The notes under the pieces are model-generated. The model did no database searches. It saw nothing but the letters and a program-made list of their open reading frames with translations, and was not told the origin of the DNA. Source: Neobacillus bataviensis (GTDB taxonomy: Bacteria; Bacillota; Bacilli; Bacillales_B; DSM-18226). From it: 64,000 nucleotides of DNA. The translations under genes and the position numbers were made by a program. Location of the stretch: positions 248,001 through 312,000 of the forward strand of contig NZ_JAHXYW010000001.1 of the NCBI RefSeq assembly GCF_019969725.1, read 5' to 3'. How positions within the stretch are numbered: the stretch's first letter is position 1; every line of letters begins with the position of its first letter. This document shows positions 34,389 through 44,311 of the stretch, piece after piece.

Positions 34389-34976
34389 TTAAATGGAGTT
34401 TGACACTATCTCCTTATTTGATATTCCGTTAAGGACCATATCTAGAAAAATCTCAACCACTTTTTCAACTGGGACTTCGCCGTCAGGATTGAACCAATAA
34501 TAGCTCCAATTCGTCATTCCAAGAATCCCCAATGTTAAGATATCTGCTCGGAATTCCTTTTTGATTACGCCTTGATTAATTCCTTCTTCAACCAATTTCT
34601 GCGTATTTCTTCGGAATTGAGCTCGTTTTTCTTTTATCTCTTCTACATGTTTTTCATTTAAATGCCTATTTTCCCTTGTAAAAATCCGGGCACTAGGGCC
34701 TTTAGATTGTATATTGTTTATGAGCATAAAGATAATCTCATAAAGTTTTTTCGTAAAATCATAGGAATTGTTTTTTAAAATGACTTCCTGCTGTTTCACA
34801 ATCTCTTCAATATACGATAAGTGAATATCCTTCAATAGTTCTTCTTTACTGCTAAAATAATAGTAAAAGGTTCCCTTCGTAACACCCATTTCTTGAACAA
34901 TATCCTGCACAGAAGTGGATTTAAAACCATTTTGGTGAAATAAATGGATACCTGTTTCCATAATTCTTTGCTTCAT
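34389..34976 (-). CDS. TetR-family regulator inside the catabolic island
   Basis: A 195-residue repressor with an N-terminal helix-turn-helix (about residues 1-47, SVQDIVQEMGVTKGTFYYYF) and a helical ligand domain like FadR/PaaR-type fatty-acid or acyl-CoA sensing TetR proteins. AAAGGAAC precedes the ATG. It lies between a thiolase and an acyl-CoA ligase gene and downstream of the promoter with the 38287-38312 palindrome. I infer that it binds that palindrome and the matching one at 48114, and responds to an acyl-CoA made by the pathway. Confidence 0.88.
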   Translation of the reverse strand: MKQRIMETGIHLFHQNGFKSTSVQDIVQEMGVTKGTFYYYFSSKEELLKDIHLSYIEEIVKQQEVILKNNSYDFTKKLYEIIFMLINNIQSKGPSARIFTRENRHLNEKHVEEIKEKRAQFRRNTQKLVEEGINQGVIKKEFRADILTLGILGMTNWSYYWFNPDGEVPVEKVVEIFLDMVLNGISNKEIVSNSI

Positions 34977-35016
34977 AGGTTGTTCCTTTCGACTATTAAT
35001 CTAGGTGGAGGGAAGG

Positions 35017-35036
35017 GGAGGCAACAAGCTGCCTCC
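35017..35036 (-). terminator. Intercistronic hairpin between thiolase and TetR genes
   Basis: GGAGGCA (35017-35023) pairs with TGCCTCC (35030-35036), extended by wobble pairs. On the minus strand no T-run follows, so it is more likely a weak terminator or mRNA-processing hairpin that lowers regulator expression. Confidence 0.35.
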
Positions 35037-35059
35037 TTTTCCTAATGTTTAGTTTGATA

Positions 35060-36229
35060 TTATTCGCGTTCAATGATCGTAGCGATTCCTTGACCGCCGC
35101 CAATACAAGCGGTAATCAAAGCATATTTTCCTTCCGAGCGATGTAACTCGTATACAGCTTTTGTTGCCAGGATGGCACCAGTTGCTCCTAACGGATGTCC
35201 GTGGGCAATCGCTCCCCCGTTAACATTTACTTTTGCGAGATCCATTTCAAGTTCACGATTACAAGCCAACACTTGAGCAGCGAAAGCCTCATTAATTTCA
35301 ATTAGATCCATTTGTTCAAGTGAAAGGCCTGATTTTTCCAGCACTTTTCTAACCGCCGGAACAGGTCCAATTCCCATGATATTCGGATCTACACCCGCTA
35401 CGGCATATTGGCGAATAACAGCTAACGGAGTGAGATTTAATTCTTCCGCTTTTTCCCTCGACATGATAACAAGGGCGGATGCGGCATCATTTAAACCTGA
35501 GCTGCTTCCAGCTGTAACAGTTCCACCTTTCAAGAAGGCTGGCTGAAGCCTTTCCAATGCCTCGATAGTCGTTTGCGGTCTTGGGTGTTCATCGGTATTA
35601 AAGATCACAGGTTCACCTTTTTTTACCGGGATTGCGATCGGGACAATTTGTTCGTCAAAACGACCCTCTTTCATTGCTGCTGCCATCCGCTGTTGACTTT
35701 GAAGCGAAAATTGGTCTTGTTCTTCTCTTGAAATCTGGTATTTTTCCGCCAGATTTTCTGCAGTTATTCCCATTGGCGGATTACCGGCCTCTTCAGTTGA
35801 TACCTGTAATTTAATAAAACTTGGAGGTTCGGCATGATATGGTTTTTCCGGACGTGCCATCAAATATGGGGCACGGCTCATGCTTTCAGTCCCGCCAGCC
35901 ACAAAGATATCTCCATCACCTGCTTTAATCGCTTGGGCTGCCAGATTAATAGCATTAATACCAGATCCGCATTGACGGTCAACGGTCACCCCTGGAATAT
36001 CAATCGATAATCCTGTTTGGATGACTGATAATCTAGCAATATTTCCTCCACCCGACAGAACATTGCCAAAAATAACATCATCAATCATTTCAGGCTTAAT
36101 TTTCGCTCTTTTTACAGCTTCTTTGATCACTTCTGCACCCAACACATGTGCAGGAACGCCTGCTAGGGCACCGCCCTGCCTGCCGATCGCTGTTCGAACA
36201 GCTGAAACGATAACAGCATCTCTTTTCAA
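35060..36229 (-). CDS. Acetyl-CoA acetyltransferase (thiolase)
   Basis: A 389-residue thiolase that cleaves 3-ketoacyl-CoA with CoA. Catalytic residues are visible: Cys in VDRQCGSG, His in [10 protein letters not shown] and Cys in TACIGGGQG. The TTG start at 36229 follows AAGGGAG at 9 nt. It is 39 nt after the SDR gene in the operon that starts with the acyl-CoA dehydrogenase at 38274, so it completes a beta-oxidation set together with an outside hydratase. Confidence 0.93.
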   Translation of the reverse strand: MKRDAVIVSAVRTAIGRQGGALAGVPAHVLGAEVIKEAVKRAKIKPEMIDDVIFGNVLSGGGNIARLSVIQTGLSIDIPGVTVDRQCGSGINAINLAAQAIKAGDGDIFVAGGTESMSRAPYLMARPEKPYHAEPPSFIKLQVSTEEAGNPPMGITAENLAEKYQISREEQDQFSLQSQQRMAAAMKEGRFDEQIVPIAIPVKKGEPVIFNTDEHPRPQTTIEALERLQPAFLKGGTVTAGSSSGLNDAASALVIMSREKAEELNLTPLAVIRQYAVAGVDPNIMGIGPVPAVRKVLEKSGLSLEQMDLIEINEAFAAQVLACNRELEMDLAKVNVNGGAIAHGHPLGATGAILATKAVYELHRSEGKYALITACIGGGQGIATIIERE

Positions 36230-36268
36230 ATATATCGACTCCCTTAGTCAAATTTTTCCTACTGTCTC

Positions 36269-37042
36269 TTACATAGCATGAGCGCCGCCGTCTACCACCA
36301 CAATATCACCAGTAACAAAATCTGATGCTGGCGCTGCTAAAAATAGCGCAACCCCTTTTAAATCAGTATCAGTGCCAAACTTTCTTAATGGTGTACCTTC
36401 AAGGATGGCCTCACCGCCTTGGTCAAGCAGCCCTTTAGACATTTTCGTTGGGAAGAACCCCGGTGCAATGGCATTAACGTAGATACCATGTGGACCCCAT
36501 TTAACTGCCAGATCTTTTGTAAAGGTTATGACTGCCCCTTTACTAGAGTTATAGCCAATGGCATTCATATATTTTGGATTGCTTCCCTGTAAGCCTGCAA
36601 CGGAAGCAATGTTAATGATTTTTCCAGCTTTTTGCTCGATCATGACCTTTCCGACTGCCTGGGACATTAAGAAGGTTCCGGTTACGTTAACATTCATAAC
36701 CTTTTGCCAGGCTTCAAGCGGCATTTCTTCAACAGGAGCTCCCCAAGAAGCTCCACTATTATTAACGAGAATGTCAATTCGTCCGAACCTCTCCACTGTT
36801 TGTTCTACGACGTTTTTTACATCTTCAGGATTGGAAACATCACATTTTAAAGCAAAGCTTTCAACCCCCAGCTTTCTAAGCCCTTCAGCCACTTCTTCAC
36901 AGGCCTCAAGCTTTCTTGAACAAACAACAACATTTGCTCCCGCTTCCGCAAAGCCCTCAGCGATTTGCTGGCCTAGACCTCTGCCGCCTCCAGTAACTAT
37001 TGCCACTTTTCCTGTTAAATCAAACAGCTTTTGAACATGCAT
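36269..37042 (-). CDS. Short-chain dehydrogenase/reductase
   Basis: A 257-residue classical SDR. The cofactor motif TGGGRGLGQ, the NNSG structural motif and the active-site Ser, Tyr and Lys (YNSSKGA) are intact. AGGAGGAAGG precedes the ATG at 37042. Its place between an acyl-CoA dehydrogenase and a thiolase suggests oxidation of a 3-hydroxyacyl-CoA to the keto form, or of another hydroxyl in the substrate. Confidence 0.9.
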   Translation of the reverse strand: MHVQKLFDLTGKVAIVTGGGRGLGQQIAEGFAEAGANVVVCSRKLEACEEVAEGLRKLGVESFALKCDVSNPEDVKNVVEQTVERFGRIDILVNNSGASWGAPVEEMPLEAWQKVMNVNVTGTFLMSQAVGKVMIEQKAGKIINIASVAGLQGSNPKYMNAIGYNSSKGAVITFTKDLAVKWGPHGIYVNAIAPGFFPTKMSKGLLDQGGEAILEGTPLRKFGTDTDLKGVALFLAAPASDFVTGDIVVVDGGAHAM

Positions 37043-37065
37043 GATCCTTCCTCCTATTAAAACCA

Positions 37066-38274
37066 TTAACGGTATTTTTTCAATTCGTATCTTGCAATCG
37101 CTCGCTTGTGAACCTCATCCGGGCCATCCGCTAATCTCAAAGTTCGGATATTCGCCCAACTGGCTGCCAGCGGTGTATCCTCACTGACCCCTGCTGCACC
37201 AAATGCCTGAATGGCGCGATCGATTACCTTTAATGCCATATTTGGAGCCACTACTTTAATCATGGCAATTTCTGCTTTCGCTTCTTTATTCCCCACTGTA
37301 TCCATCATGTATGCCGCTTTAAGTGTCAGTAATCTCGCCTGCTCAATATCAATTCTTGCCTCGGCAATCCATTCCTGAATGACACCTTGCTCGGAAAGCT
37401 TTTTACCGAAAGCTGTCCTCGATTGAACACGCTTACAAAGTTCTTCAAGTGCACGTTCTGCAGCTCCGATGGTTCTCATACAGTGGTGAATTCTTCCTGG
37501 ACCGAGTCGACCTTGAGCAATGGCGAAGCCCTTCCCTTCATCCCAGAGCATATTGGAAGCAGGCACCCGAACATTGTTATATTCAATTTCCGCATGACCG
37601 TGCGGGGCATGGTCATAACCGAAAACTGGCAAAATCCGTTTAATCGTTACCCCCGGAGTGTCAAGTGGTACTAGAATCATAGATTGTTGTTCGTGAGTTG
37701 GAGCAGTTGGATCGTTTTTACCCATGACAATCGCTATCTTACAACGTGGGTCTCCGGCACCTGATGACCACCATTTTGTTCCATTGATGACATATTCATC
37801 GCCGTCCCTGATAATACTTGACTGGATGTTGGTCGCATCAGAGGAAGCCACATCTGGTTCTGTCATCGAGAAACAGGAACGAATCTCGCCGTTTAATAAC
37901 GGTTTAAGCCATTGCTCTTTATGCTCTTCCTTTCCATATCGAACAAGGACTTCCATATTTCCTGTGTCTGGTGCTGCACAGTTAAATACTTCAGGTGCGA
38001 TGCTGGATCGGCCCATAATTTCACAAAGCGGAGCATATTCCAAATTCGTTAATCCTGCACCATATTCACTTTCTGGTAAGAACAAGTTCCATAATCCTTG
38101 CTGTTTTGCTTTTTCCTTCAACTCTTCCATGATGGGAGGAACCTTTGAAAATGGAGCATTTTTATCAATTTGCTCATGATATATCTTTTCATTTGGATAA
38201 ATATATTCTTCCATGAAGTCATTAAGCTTTTTTTGTAACTCTTGCACTTTTTCAGAATAAGTGAAATTCATCAT
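37066..38274 (-). CDS. Acyl-CoA dehydrogenase, ADGPDEVH subtype
   Basis: A 402-residue flavoprotein. FAD and substrate motifs include [10 protein letters not shown] and NGTKWWSSG. At the place where most family members have YEGTxEI with the catalytic Glu, this one reads ADGPDEVHK, as in the ACAD11/FadE-like branch that takes bulky or hydroxylated acyl chains. Two adjacent ATG codons (38274 and 38271) follow AAAGGAG, and either could start. The frame extends far upstream, but that part covers the promoter. It is the first gene of the operon controlled by the palindrome at 38287. Confidence 0.9.
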   Translation of the reverse strand: MMNFTYSEKVQELQKKLNDFMEEYIYPNEKIYHEQIDKNAPFSKVPPIMEELKEKAKQQGLWNLFLPESEYGAGLTNLEYAPLCEIMGRSSIAPEVFNCAAPDTGNMEVLVRYGKEEHKEQWLKPLLNGEIRSCFSMTEPDVASSDATNIQSSIIRDGDEYVINGTKWWSSGAGDPRCKIAIVMGKNDPTAPTHEQQSMILVPLDTPGVTIKRILPVFGYDHAPHGHAEIEYNNVRVPASNMLWDEGKGFAIAQGRLGPGRIHHCMRTIGAAERALEELCKRVQSRTAFGKKLSEQGVIQEWIAEARIDIEQARLLTLKAAYMMDTVGNKEAKAEIAMIKVVAPNMALKVIDRAIQAFGAAGVSEDTPLAASWANIRTLRLADGPDEVHKRAIARYELKKYR

Positions 38275-38286
38275 TAACACTCCTTT

Positions 38287-38349
38287 TAACATACTAACTA
38301 GTTGGTATGTTACTAAATTTAATATATCCATAATTTTTAGAATATTCAA
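38287..38349 (-). promoter_or_regulatory. SigA-type promoter with TetR-type operator before the dehydrogenase operon
   Basis: On the minus strand, -35 TTGAAT (38344-38349), a 17-nt spacer and -10 TATATT (38321-38326) are followed by a 26-bp palindrome (38287-38312) with 12 of 13 matched pairs. Its half sites read ACATAC and GTATGT. It would cover the transcription start. The same design occurs at 48114-48170. Confidence 0.65.
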
Positions 38350-38478
38350 CACACTGCTTTTCGACAAATTTCTCATTGATATAGTAGAAACATATTTATT
38401 TAGCCAAAAGAGCCCGTTTTTCATGTATTAATACAGATATTCTTATATTAATCTAGTATTTTTTGAAAAATTTTTTTA

Positions 38479-38877
38479 TTACGACTGTCGAACTATCTTA
38501 TAGACACCTGTGCCTTTTGCAATAAGTTGATTATTTTCATCAATTATTTCCGATTCAATCGTGGCTAATTTATAACTTTGCTGGAGTATTTTTGCACTGG
38601 CAAAAAGATCTCCGGTATTTACGGGAGCAAAATAATGCACATCCAAATTCACAGTTGATATAGATGTTTGATAAATTGTGCGCAGTTGAATGGATTGAAC
38701 CATGTCAAGCATAGAGGCATGTACTCCGCCATGCAGAGAATTATTTGTGTTTAATAATTCTTTTTTTACTGCCAGCTTGAGTAAAATTTCATCTTTATTT
38801 CCGCTTACAATCTCAAATCCGATATGCTTAAAAAATGGATTCTTTTCAAAAATTTTATAAATTTCTTTTTCCACCAT
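38479..38877 (-). CDS. PaaI-family hotdog thioesterase (second copy)
   Basis: A 132-residue single hotdog-fold protein. The segment NSLHGGVHASMLDMV carries the HGG(x)5-6 active-site pattern of the PaaI/4HBT thioesterases, which release CoA from stalled acyl-CoA. The start is set to the ATG at 38877, about 9 nt after GGAGG; TTG and CTG codons just upstream are alternatives. It is the last gene of the operon that starts with the aldolase at 45079 and follows another thioesterase-like gene by 26 nt. Confidence 0.8.
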   Translation of the reverse strand: MVEKEIYKIFEKNPFFKHIGFEIVSGNKDEILLKLAVKKELLNTNNSLHGGVHASMLDMVQSIQLRTIYQTSISTVNLDVHYFAPVNTGDLFASAKILQQSYKLATIESEIIDENNQLIAKGTGVYKIVRQS

Positions 38878-38903
38878 CAGCAACTTCCTCCCCCCTCCCT
38901 TCC

Positions 38904-39293
38904 TTACTTCTGTTTAATCGGAGTTGCCTTGAAAGTACCTATTCCCTTAGCAATTAGAACCCCGTCTTCAGTGAAAATCGTCCCCTCAGCCGTCACATAT
39001 TTGCCTTCATGCTTCAAAATTTTTGTTTCAGCCTGATAGGTTTCCTTTGGCAATAGGTCGAAAAAGGAAAGATTTAAATTAATCGTGGTAGCAAAGGAAT
39101 TCGTTTCTATGGAGATGGTGGCACCCATAGAGATATCAAGCATCGTTGAAAAAACACCAGGATGAATCGCTCCATCATCCTGGAGCAAATGCGGTTGCAA
39201 GGGTAAATTTAATTCAAACCTATCAGCGATCGTGCTTTTAAACCCCATATAATCAAAAAATGTAGATGATGTCTTTGGTCTGTTCACTCCCAT
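38904..39293 (-). CDS. PaaI-family hotdog thioesterase-like protein (first copy)
   Basis: A 129-residue hotdog-fold protein with DDGAIHPGVFSTMLDISMG in the active-site position. HPGV replaces the usual HGG, so catalytic power may differ from its neighbour. The ribosome site AAAGGA overlaps the thiolase stop codon, and the ATG at 39293 or the GTG six bases later could start. The two hotdog proteins in tandem may form a heteromer. The acyl substrate is unknown. Confidence 0.78.
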   Translation of the reverse strand: MGVNRPKTSSTFFDYMGFKSTIADRFELNLPLQPHLLQDDGAIHPGVFSTMLDISMGATISIETNSFATTINLNLSFFDLLPKETYQAETKILKHEGKYVTAEGTIFTEDGVLIAKGIGTFKATPIKQK

Positions 39294-39301
39294 GTTCCTT
39301 T

Positions 39302-40483
39302 CTACATAACCTCGACCATCAATGCCATTCCCTGGCCCCCACCGACGCAAAGAGTAGCAATTCCCCTCTTTTTCTCACGGCGTCTTAGTTCATGAATTAA
39401 GGTGGTAATGATTTTTGCTCCTGTAGCCCCAAGTGGATGTCCAAGGGCAATAGCGCCGCCGTTAACATTTACCTTATCCATATCTAAATTTAATTCACGA
39501 ATAACCGCTAAAGCTTGCGCGGCAAAAGCTTCGTTCAGCTCAATTAAATCAATATCTTCAAGAGTTAATCCTGTGCGCTCCAGAAGCTTTCTAACTGCCG
39601 GTACCGGTCCAATGCCCATGATTTCAGGAGAAACCCCTACAGAGGTCCAATCTACAATTTTGGCCAGCGGCTTTACCCCCAATTTTCCAGCATGACTTGC
39701 TGACGTCAGTACTAATGCGGCTGCCCCATCATTTCTGCCACAGGCATTTCCAGCCGTAACAGTGCCATTTTCTTTAAAGGCAGGGCGAAGCTTTTTAAGT
39801 GCTGCCAAAGACGTTTCCGGTCTTGGATGTTCATCAACTGTAAAGGTAAATGAGCTTTTTCTGCTTTTAATCTCAACCGAAACGATTTCATTCTGGAAAT
39901 GATTATTATTGATTGCAGCAGAAGCTCTTAATTGACTTTCCAGCGCAAAAGCATCCTGGTCCTCCCGGGAAATCGAAAATCGCTCAGCAACATTTTCTGC
40001 GGTTATGCCCATGCCAAGATCATGGCCATAGATTTCAACGGGCTGTTGACCTGCTTCAGTATTCGAATCTACAAGTTTCGTATTATCCCCTCCAAAGCGG
40101 GAGTTTCTTAGATAAATAGGGGCATTGCTCAAGCTTTCTGTACCGCCCGCAACTACGATTTCTGCCTGCCCGAAGGCAATTTGCTGCGCGCCGGATGCGA
40201 CCGCCTGCATGCCGGAAGCACATAAGCGATTAATTGTAAACGCTGCAGCGCTTTCAGGAACCCCTGCCCTTAATGCTGCAACTCTGGCCACATTCGAAGA
40301 CTCGGTTGTTTGCCTGACTTCCCCCAATATTACTTCATCAACTTGATCGGCTGAGATCCCAGCCCTGTTAATCGCCTCTTTAATGGCAATGGAGGCGAGC
40401 TGTCCAGAATTAAGGCTTTTTAATGCACCGCCATACCTTCCGACAGGTGTACGAACAGCACTTAAAATAAAAATCTCTTCCAC
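39302..40483 (-). CDS. Acetyl-CoA acetyltransferase (thiolase), second copy
   Basis: A 393-residue thiolase. Catalytic Cys lies in INRLCASG, His in [10 protein letters not shown] and Cys in TLCVGGGQG. It starts at GTG, 8 nt after AGGAGGG. It is 26 nt downstream of an acyl-CoA dehydrogenase and 8 nt upstream of a thioesterase gene. About half its residues seem shared with the thiolase at 35060 by eye, so the two are paralogues with probably different chain preference. Confidence 0.93.
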   Translation of the reverse strand: MEEIFILSAVRTPVGRYGGALKSLNSGQLASIAIKEAINRAGISADQVDEVILGEVRQTTESSNVARVAALRAGVPESAAAFTINRLCASGMQAVASGAQQIAFGQAEIVVAGGTESLSNAPIYLRNSRFGGDNTKLVDSNTEAGQQPVEIYGHDLGMGITAENVAERFSISREDQDAFALESQLRASAAINNNHFQNEIVSVEIKSRKSSFTFTVDEHPRPETSLAALKKLRPAFKENGTVTAGNACGRNDGAAALVLTSASHAGKLGVKPLAKIVDWTSVGVSPEIMGIGPVPAVRKLLERTGLTLEDIDLIELNEAFAAQALAVIRELNLDMDKVNVNGGAIALGHPLGATGAKIITTLIHELRRREKKRGIATLCVGGGQGMALMVEVM

Positions 40484-40509
40484 TATAAAGTCCCTCCTGG
40501 ATTAATAGA

Positions 40510-41658
40510 TTAGCTATATTCTTTTTCTAATTGTGCGGCGATAATATTTTTCTGGATTTCAGAGGTGCCCTCATAGATTCTTGTAATCCTGGCATCGCGA
40601 TAATAGCGTTCTACTGGATAATCGGCGATATAGCCTAGTCCCCCATGGATTTGCACAGCTTTATCTGCCACACGGTTATATACCTCAGAACCATAAAGCT
40701 TCAGCATCGCCGCTTCTTTGATCACCTTCATTCCTTGATCAACCATCCAGGCGACGCGGTAGGTAAACGAGCGAAGTGCTTCAATTTCAACCGCCATCTC
40801 TGCCAGCATATGGCTGACTGCCTGATTTTTGATAATCGGCTTGCCAAATTGGATCCGTTCTTTGGCATATCTTGTTGACATATCCAATAGTTTTTGACAG
40901 GACCCTAGATTTCGTGAAGCTAAACCAGCACGGCCATTTGCCAATATCTTTAACGCATTTACATAACCTTGGCCTTCAGCTCCCAATACATTTTCAACTG
41001 GAACCTCACAATCTTCAAAAATTAATTCTGCAGAATGCGATCCTCTTAAGCCCATCTTTTTTTCAATTGCTCCCACCTGAAAGCCTGGAAAATTCTTTTC
41101 CACAATAAAGGATGTAATCCCCTTGGCACCTTGATCAGGATCTGTAACGGCCATCACCGTAAAAACACTTGCCTCTGTGGCATTTGTAATGTAATGCTTC
41201 AAACCGTTTAAAATGTATTTTTCACCTCGTCTCACCGCTGTTGTTTTTAAATTAGCAGCATTTGATCCGGCAACCGGCTCCGTTAAAGCAAATGCTCCTA
41301 GTTTTTCTCCGCTTGCCATATCGGGAAGATACTTTTTCTTTTGCTGTTCATTTCCCATTTCAACAATTCCCACAGTTCCAATTCCTGTATGTGCTCCAAT
41401 TAGTGTGGTATACCCATTATGTGTTTGCCCGATTTCCTCATATAAAGCACATTTACCCACCATGCCAATCCCAAGGCCGCCGTACTCTTCAGGTATACTT
41501 AAACCAAACAGTCCCAGTTCCTTGGAGAGATTAATGATTCGTTCAGGAATATGGTTTTCTTCTTCAATTTGCATTGCAACAGCTTCAACCTCTGTTTGAA
41601 TAAAATCTCTAATATTCTTTTTCATAAACAGAATGTCTTCGTCTAATTCAAAGTTCAT
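40510..41658 (-). CDS. Acyl-CoA dehydrogenase with standard catalytic Glu
   Basis: A 382-residue flavoprotein. [20 protein letters not shown] and the C-terminal IYEGTSEIQ with the catalytic Glu are all present, the pattern of short- and medium-chain or branched-chain enzymes. The ATG at 41658 follows AGGGGTGA. A GTG 9 nt upstream lies inside the ribosome site. It is the third gene after the ketopantoate-reductase-like gene, between an acyl-CoA ligase and a thiolase. Confidence 0.92.
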   Translation of the reverse strand: MNFELDEDILFMKKNIRDFIQTEVEAVAMQIEEENHIPERIINLSKELGLFGLSIPEEYGGLGIGMVGKCALYEEIGQTHNGYTTLIGAHTGIGTVGIVEMGNEQQKKKYLPDMASGEKLGAFALTEPVAGSNAANLKTTAVRRGEKYILNGLKHYITNATEASVFTVMAVTDPDQGAKGITSFIVEKNFPGFQVGAIEKKMGLRGSHSAELIFEDCEVPVENVLGAEGQGYVNALKILANGRAGLASRNLGSCQKLLDMSTRYAKERIQFGKPIIKNQAVSHMLAEMAVEIEALRSFTYRVAWMVDQGMKVIKEAAMLKLYGSEVYNRVADKAVQIHGGLGYIADYPVERYYRDARITRIYEGTSEIQKNIIAAQLEKEYS

Positions 41659-41691
41659 TGTTGTCACCCCTAGTTCATCTAAATGTAATCT

Positions 41692-43299
41692 TTAAACCGT
41701 TTTCTTTGCTTCTTCTAAGAGGACTCGCTTTAATACCTTTCCAACCGTATTCCGCGGTAATGCTTGGATGATCTCGAATTGTTTAGGCACTTTGTATCGG
41801 GTTAAAAGCTGATAGCAATGCTCACGCAACGCCTCTTCATTTATTTCCCTGCCCTGCTTTGGCACGATATAGGCTTTCACTAATTCCCCCGCTTGGCTGT
41901 CTGGTATGCCAACCACTGCTGCTTCAAGGACATCAGGGTGTTCGTACAGCACTCCTTCAACCTCCTGCGGATATACATTAAACCCGCCAACAATAATCAT
42001 TTCTTTTTTTCGGCCGACTATATAAAAATATCCGTCCTCATCCATCGTGGCTAAGTCACCTGTATAAAGCCAGCCATCACGTAGAGCCTGGTTCGTTTCC
42101 TCAGGCTTATGCCAGTATCCTGCCATCACCTGCGGCCCTTTTATCAATAATTCCCCTACTGACTTCTCCGGTAGATCTTCCCCATTATCATTAACAATGC
42201 GGCAGTCTGTTTTCGGCAGCGGAATTCCAATGCTTCCAACCTTCATCAATCCATCCGGTGGATTTCTGTGAGTCGATGGCGATGTTTCAGATAACCCATA
42301 GCCTTCACCTATCGATACGCCTGTTAAACCTTCAAACTTCTTCAAGATTTCGATTGGTAAAGGAGCAGAACCACTGGTACAGGTTTTAAAGCTCGTTAAA
42401 TCATAATTTTCAATATTCGGATAATTCACAAAGGCATTGTACATTTTTGGGACACCTGGGAAGAACGTCGGTCTGTAAGTTTGAATGAGATAGAGTACTT
42501 TTACCATTTCAAACTTATTGACCAATACATTGGCTGCGCCAATGTAAATGGATAGGTTCATTCCACTGGTCATCCCATACACATGGTAGAGGGGAGTTGC
42601 AGTTAAGATCGTTTCTTCGCCAAAAAACATTCTGGCTCCGTAAAGCGCTTTACTTTGAAGGACATTAGCTGTCAAATTAAAATGAGTCAGCATCGCGCCC
42701 TTCTTTTTACCAGTCGTTCCACCTGTGTATTGAATCACGGCAATGTCATTTTGGGCATCAATAGCACATGATTCAGTCATCGGTGGAAAGCTGTTAATTA
42801 ACTGACGAACACAGTAAAAATCTTTACTTTCTTCGGAAATTTCCGTGACAAAAACTTCATTAAAGCTATAGGATTCTTTGAGTTGTGATATTTTTTCAAC
42901 ACCAGACGGTTCAGTAACCAAATACGTTATTTCAGCATCATGAAAAATTTCAAGAAGTTCTCTTGGGGTGTAGTGCGGATTAATCTGAACTACAATCATT
43001 CCTAGCTTCAAAGCGGCGTAATAAGAGATAACATAATATGGATGATTGGACACCATTAATCCAAGTCTATCCCCTTTATTAGCTCCTCTGTTACGCCATG
43101 CAGCGGCAAGCTTGTCTACTTGATCTTTCAACTGCTTATAGGTCAAGCTTTCATCTTCATAAATGATCGCTGTCTTGTCACCATATTTCCTTACCGTATC
43201 CTCCAAAAATGAATATAAACTCACTTCCGGGATTGAGAAGGAAAGATTGGTCGTCTCGGGGTAATGATCCATCCAGGGACGTTTGTGCTCTATAAACAA
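41692..43299 (-). CDS. Acyl-CoA synthetase (AMP-forming)
   Basis: A ligase of about 535 residues. Motifs: YTGGTTGKKKG (Gly for the usual Ser), GYGLSETSP, LYTGDLATMDEDGYFY, the hinge GRKKEMIIVGG and VGKVLKR with the catalytic Lys. The start is either the TTG at 43299 (GAGGTG at 6 nt) or a GTG at 43308 that overlaps the ribosome site. It lies 33 nt before the acyl-CoA dehydrogenase and 27 nt after the reductase gene, and provides the CoA-activation step of this operon. Confidence 0.9.
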   Translation of the reverse strand: MFIEHKRPWMDHYPETTNLSFSIPEVSLYSFLEDTVRKYGDKTAIIYEDESLTYKQLKDQVDKLAAAWRNRGANKGDRLGLMVSNHPYYVISYYAALKLGMIVVQINPHYTPRELLEIFHDAEITYLVTEPSGVEKISQLKESYSFNEVFVTEISEESKDFYCVRQLINSFPPMTESCAIDAQNDIAVIQYTGGTTGKKKGAMLTHFNLTANVLQSKALYGARMFFGEETILTATPLYHVYGMTSGMNLSIYIGAANVLVNKFEMVKVLYLIQTYRPTFFPGVPKMYNAFVNYPNIENYDLTSFKTCTSGSAPLPIEILKKFEGLTGVSIGEGYGLSETSPSTHRNPPDGLMKVGSIGIPLPKTDCRIVNDNGEDLPEKSVGELLIKGPQVMAGYWHKPEETNQALRDGWLYTGDLATMDEDGYFYIVGRKKEMIIVGGFNVYPQEVEGVLYEHPDVLEAAVVGIPDSQAGELVKAYIVPKQGREINEEALREHCYQLLTRYKVPKQFEIIQALPRNTVGKVLKRVLLEEAKKTV

Positions 43300-43326
43300 A
43301 CCTATCACCTCACTAAATGGAATCTC

Positions 43327-44244
43327 TTAAATATATTCTTTATTTGTCTGGTAGTTTAATAGATAATAGATGGTTTCAAGGACAGGCGTTTCAACCTTTA
43401 ATTCCTTGCCTTTTTTTACGATATAGCCGGCGATGGATTCAAGCTCAAGTGTTTTTCCTTTAAGCTTATCCTGCAGCATCGAGGTATGATGATTTCTTGC
43501 CAAGTTTCCTTGTGCAAAAATAGTTTCGTAAAAATTCTCATCGATAGAAAAACCTAATGATCTAGCAACTGCAATTCCTTCTTTACATATTTTTTCGGCA
43601 GAGGAATACAAGCCTTCATTTTCAAAGACAGCCCCCACCTTTGACTCAATTAAGGCAGTTATTGGATTGAAGGTGACATTCCAAAGTAACTTTTTCCATT
43701 TAATCTCCAAAATATTGCTCGTGGTAAATGTATCTATGTTTGCCGCATTAAATTGAGCTGCAATTTCATTTACCTTTTCAGATAAACGATTATCCAAGGC
43801 CCCAATCAAAAGCCTAGGCGGTACGCCAATTTGTTTCACAGCACCCGTCTCAGTCACTATGGCCTGGATATAAGTAGCGCAGGATAAAATCCGCTTTTCT
43901 CCAAAGATGTCAGCAAGAATTTCTTCATTATTCACCCCGTTTTGAAACGTCATAATAAGGGAGGATTCTTTTAAAAACGGAAGGAATTTTGTTGCAACCT
44001 CTGTTGTACTTGTTGATTTCACACAAAATAATAACAGGTCAATATCTGAAAAGGACTCATATTGATCGGTAAAGACACCTTCAACAGTAAATCGCTCCAC
44101 TTCACTTTCAATCGCTAGTCCTTTTTCTTGCATTCTTTCAAGTGTGGTTCCACGTGCTAAAAAAATAACCTCATGACCTGCCTTTTGCAAAAGCCCTCCA
44201 AAATATCCGCCAACGGCACCGGTGCCTGCTACCCCTATCTTCAT
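43327..44244 (-). CDS. Ketopantoate reductase-like (ApbA/PanE family) oxidoreductase
   Basis: A 305-residue NADPH-dependent 2-ketoacid reductase-type protein with the cofactor motif GTGAVGGYFGG at residues 7-17 and a C-terminal helical domain. True PanE makes pantoate, but here the gene sits in a catabolic operon between a class II aldolase and an acyl-CoA ligase, so reduction or oxidation of a different 2-keto or 2-hydroxy acid is more likely. AGGAGG lies 7 nt before the ATG. Confidence 0.82.
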   Translation of the reverse strand: MKIGVAGTGAVGGYFGGLLQKAGHEVIFLARGTTLERMQEKGLAIESEVERFTVEGVFTDQYESFSDIDLLLFCVKSTSTTEVATKFLPFLKESSLIMTFQNGVNNEEILADIFGEKRILSCATYIQAIVTETGAVKQIGVPPRLLIGALDNRLSEKVNEIAAQFNAANIDTFTTSNILEIKWKKLLWNVTFNPITALIESKVGAVFENEGLYSSAEKICKEGIAVARSLGFSIDENFYETIFAQGNLARNHHTSMLQDKLKGKTLELESIAGYIVKKGKELKVETPVLETIYYLLNYQTNKEYI

Positions 44245-44311
44245 ATGAAAATCCTCCAGATTATATGTATGGATCTGAAAAGACGCAGCTTCATCTTTTC
44301 AGATCACTTAA

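Noticed and set aside
36558..37034. Plus-strand frame of 158 codons
   Set aside because: It is fully antisense to the SDR gene with complete SDR motifs.
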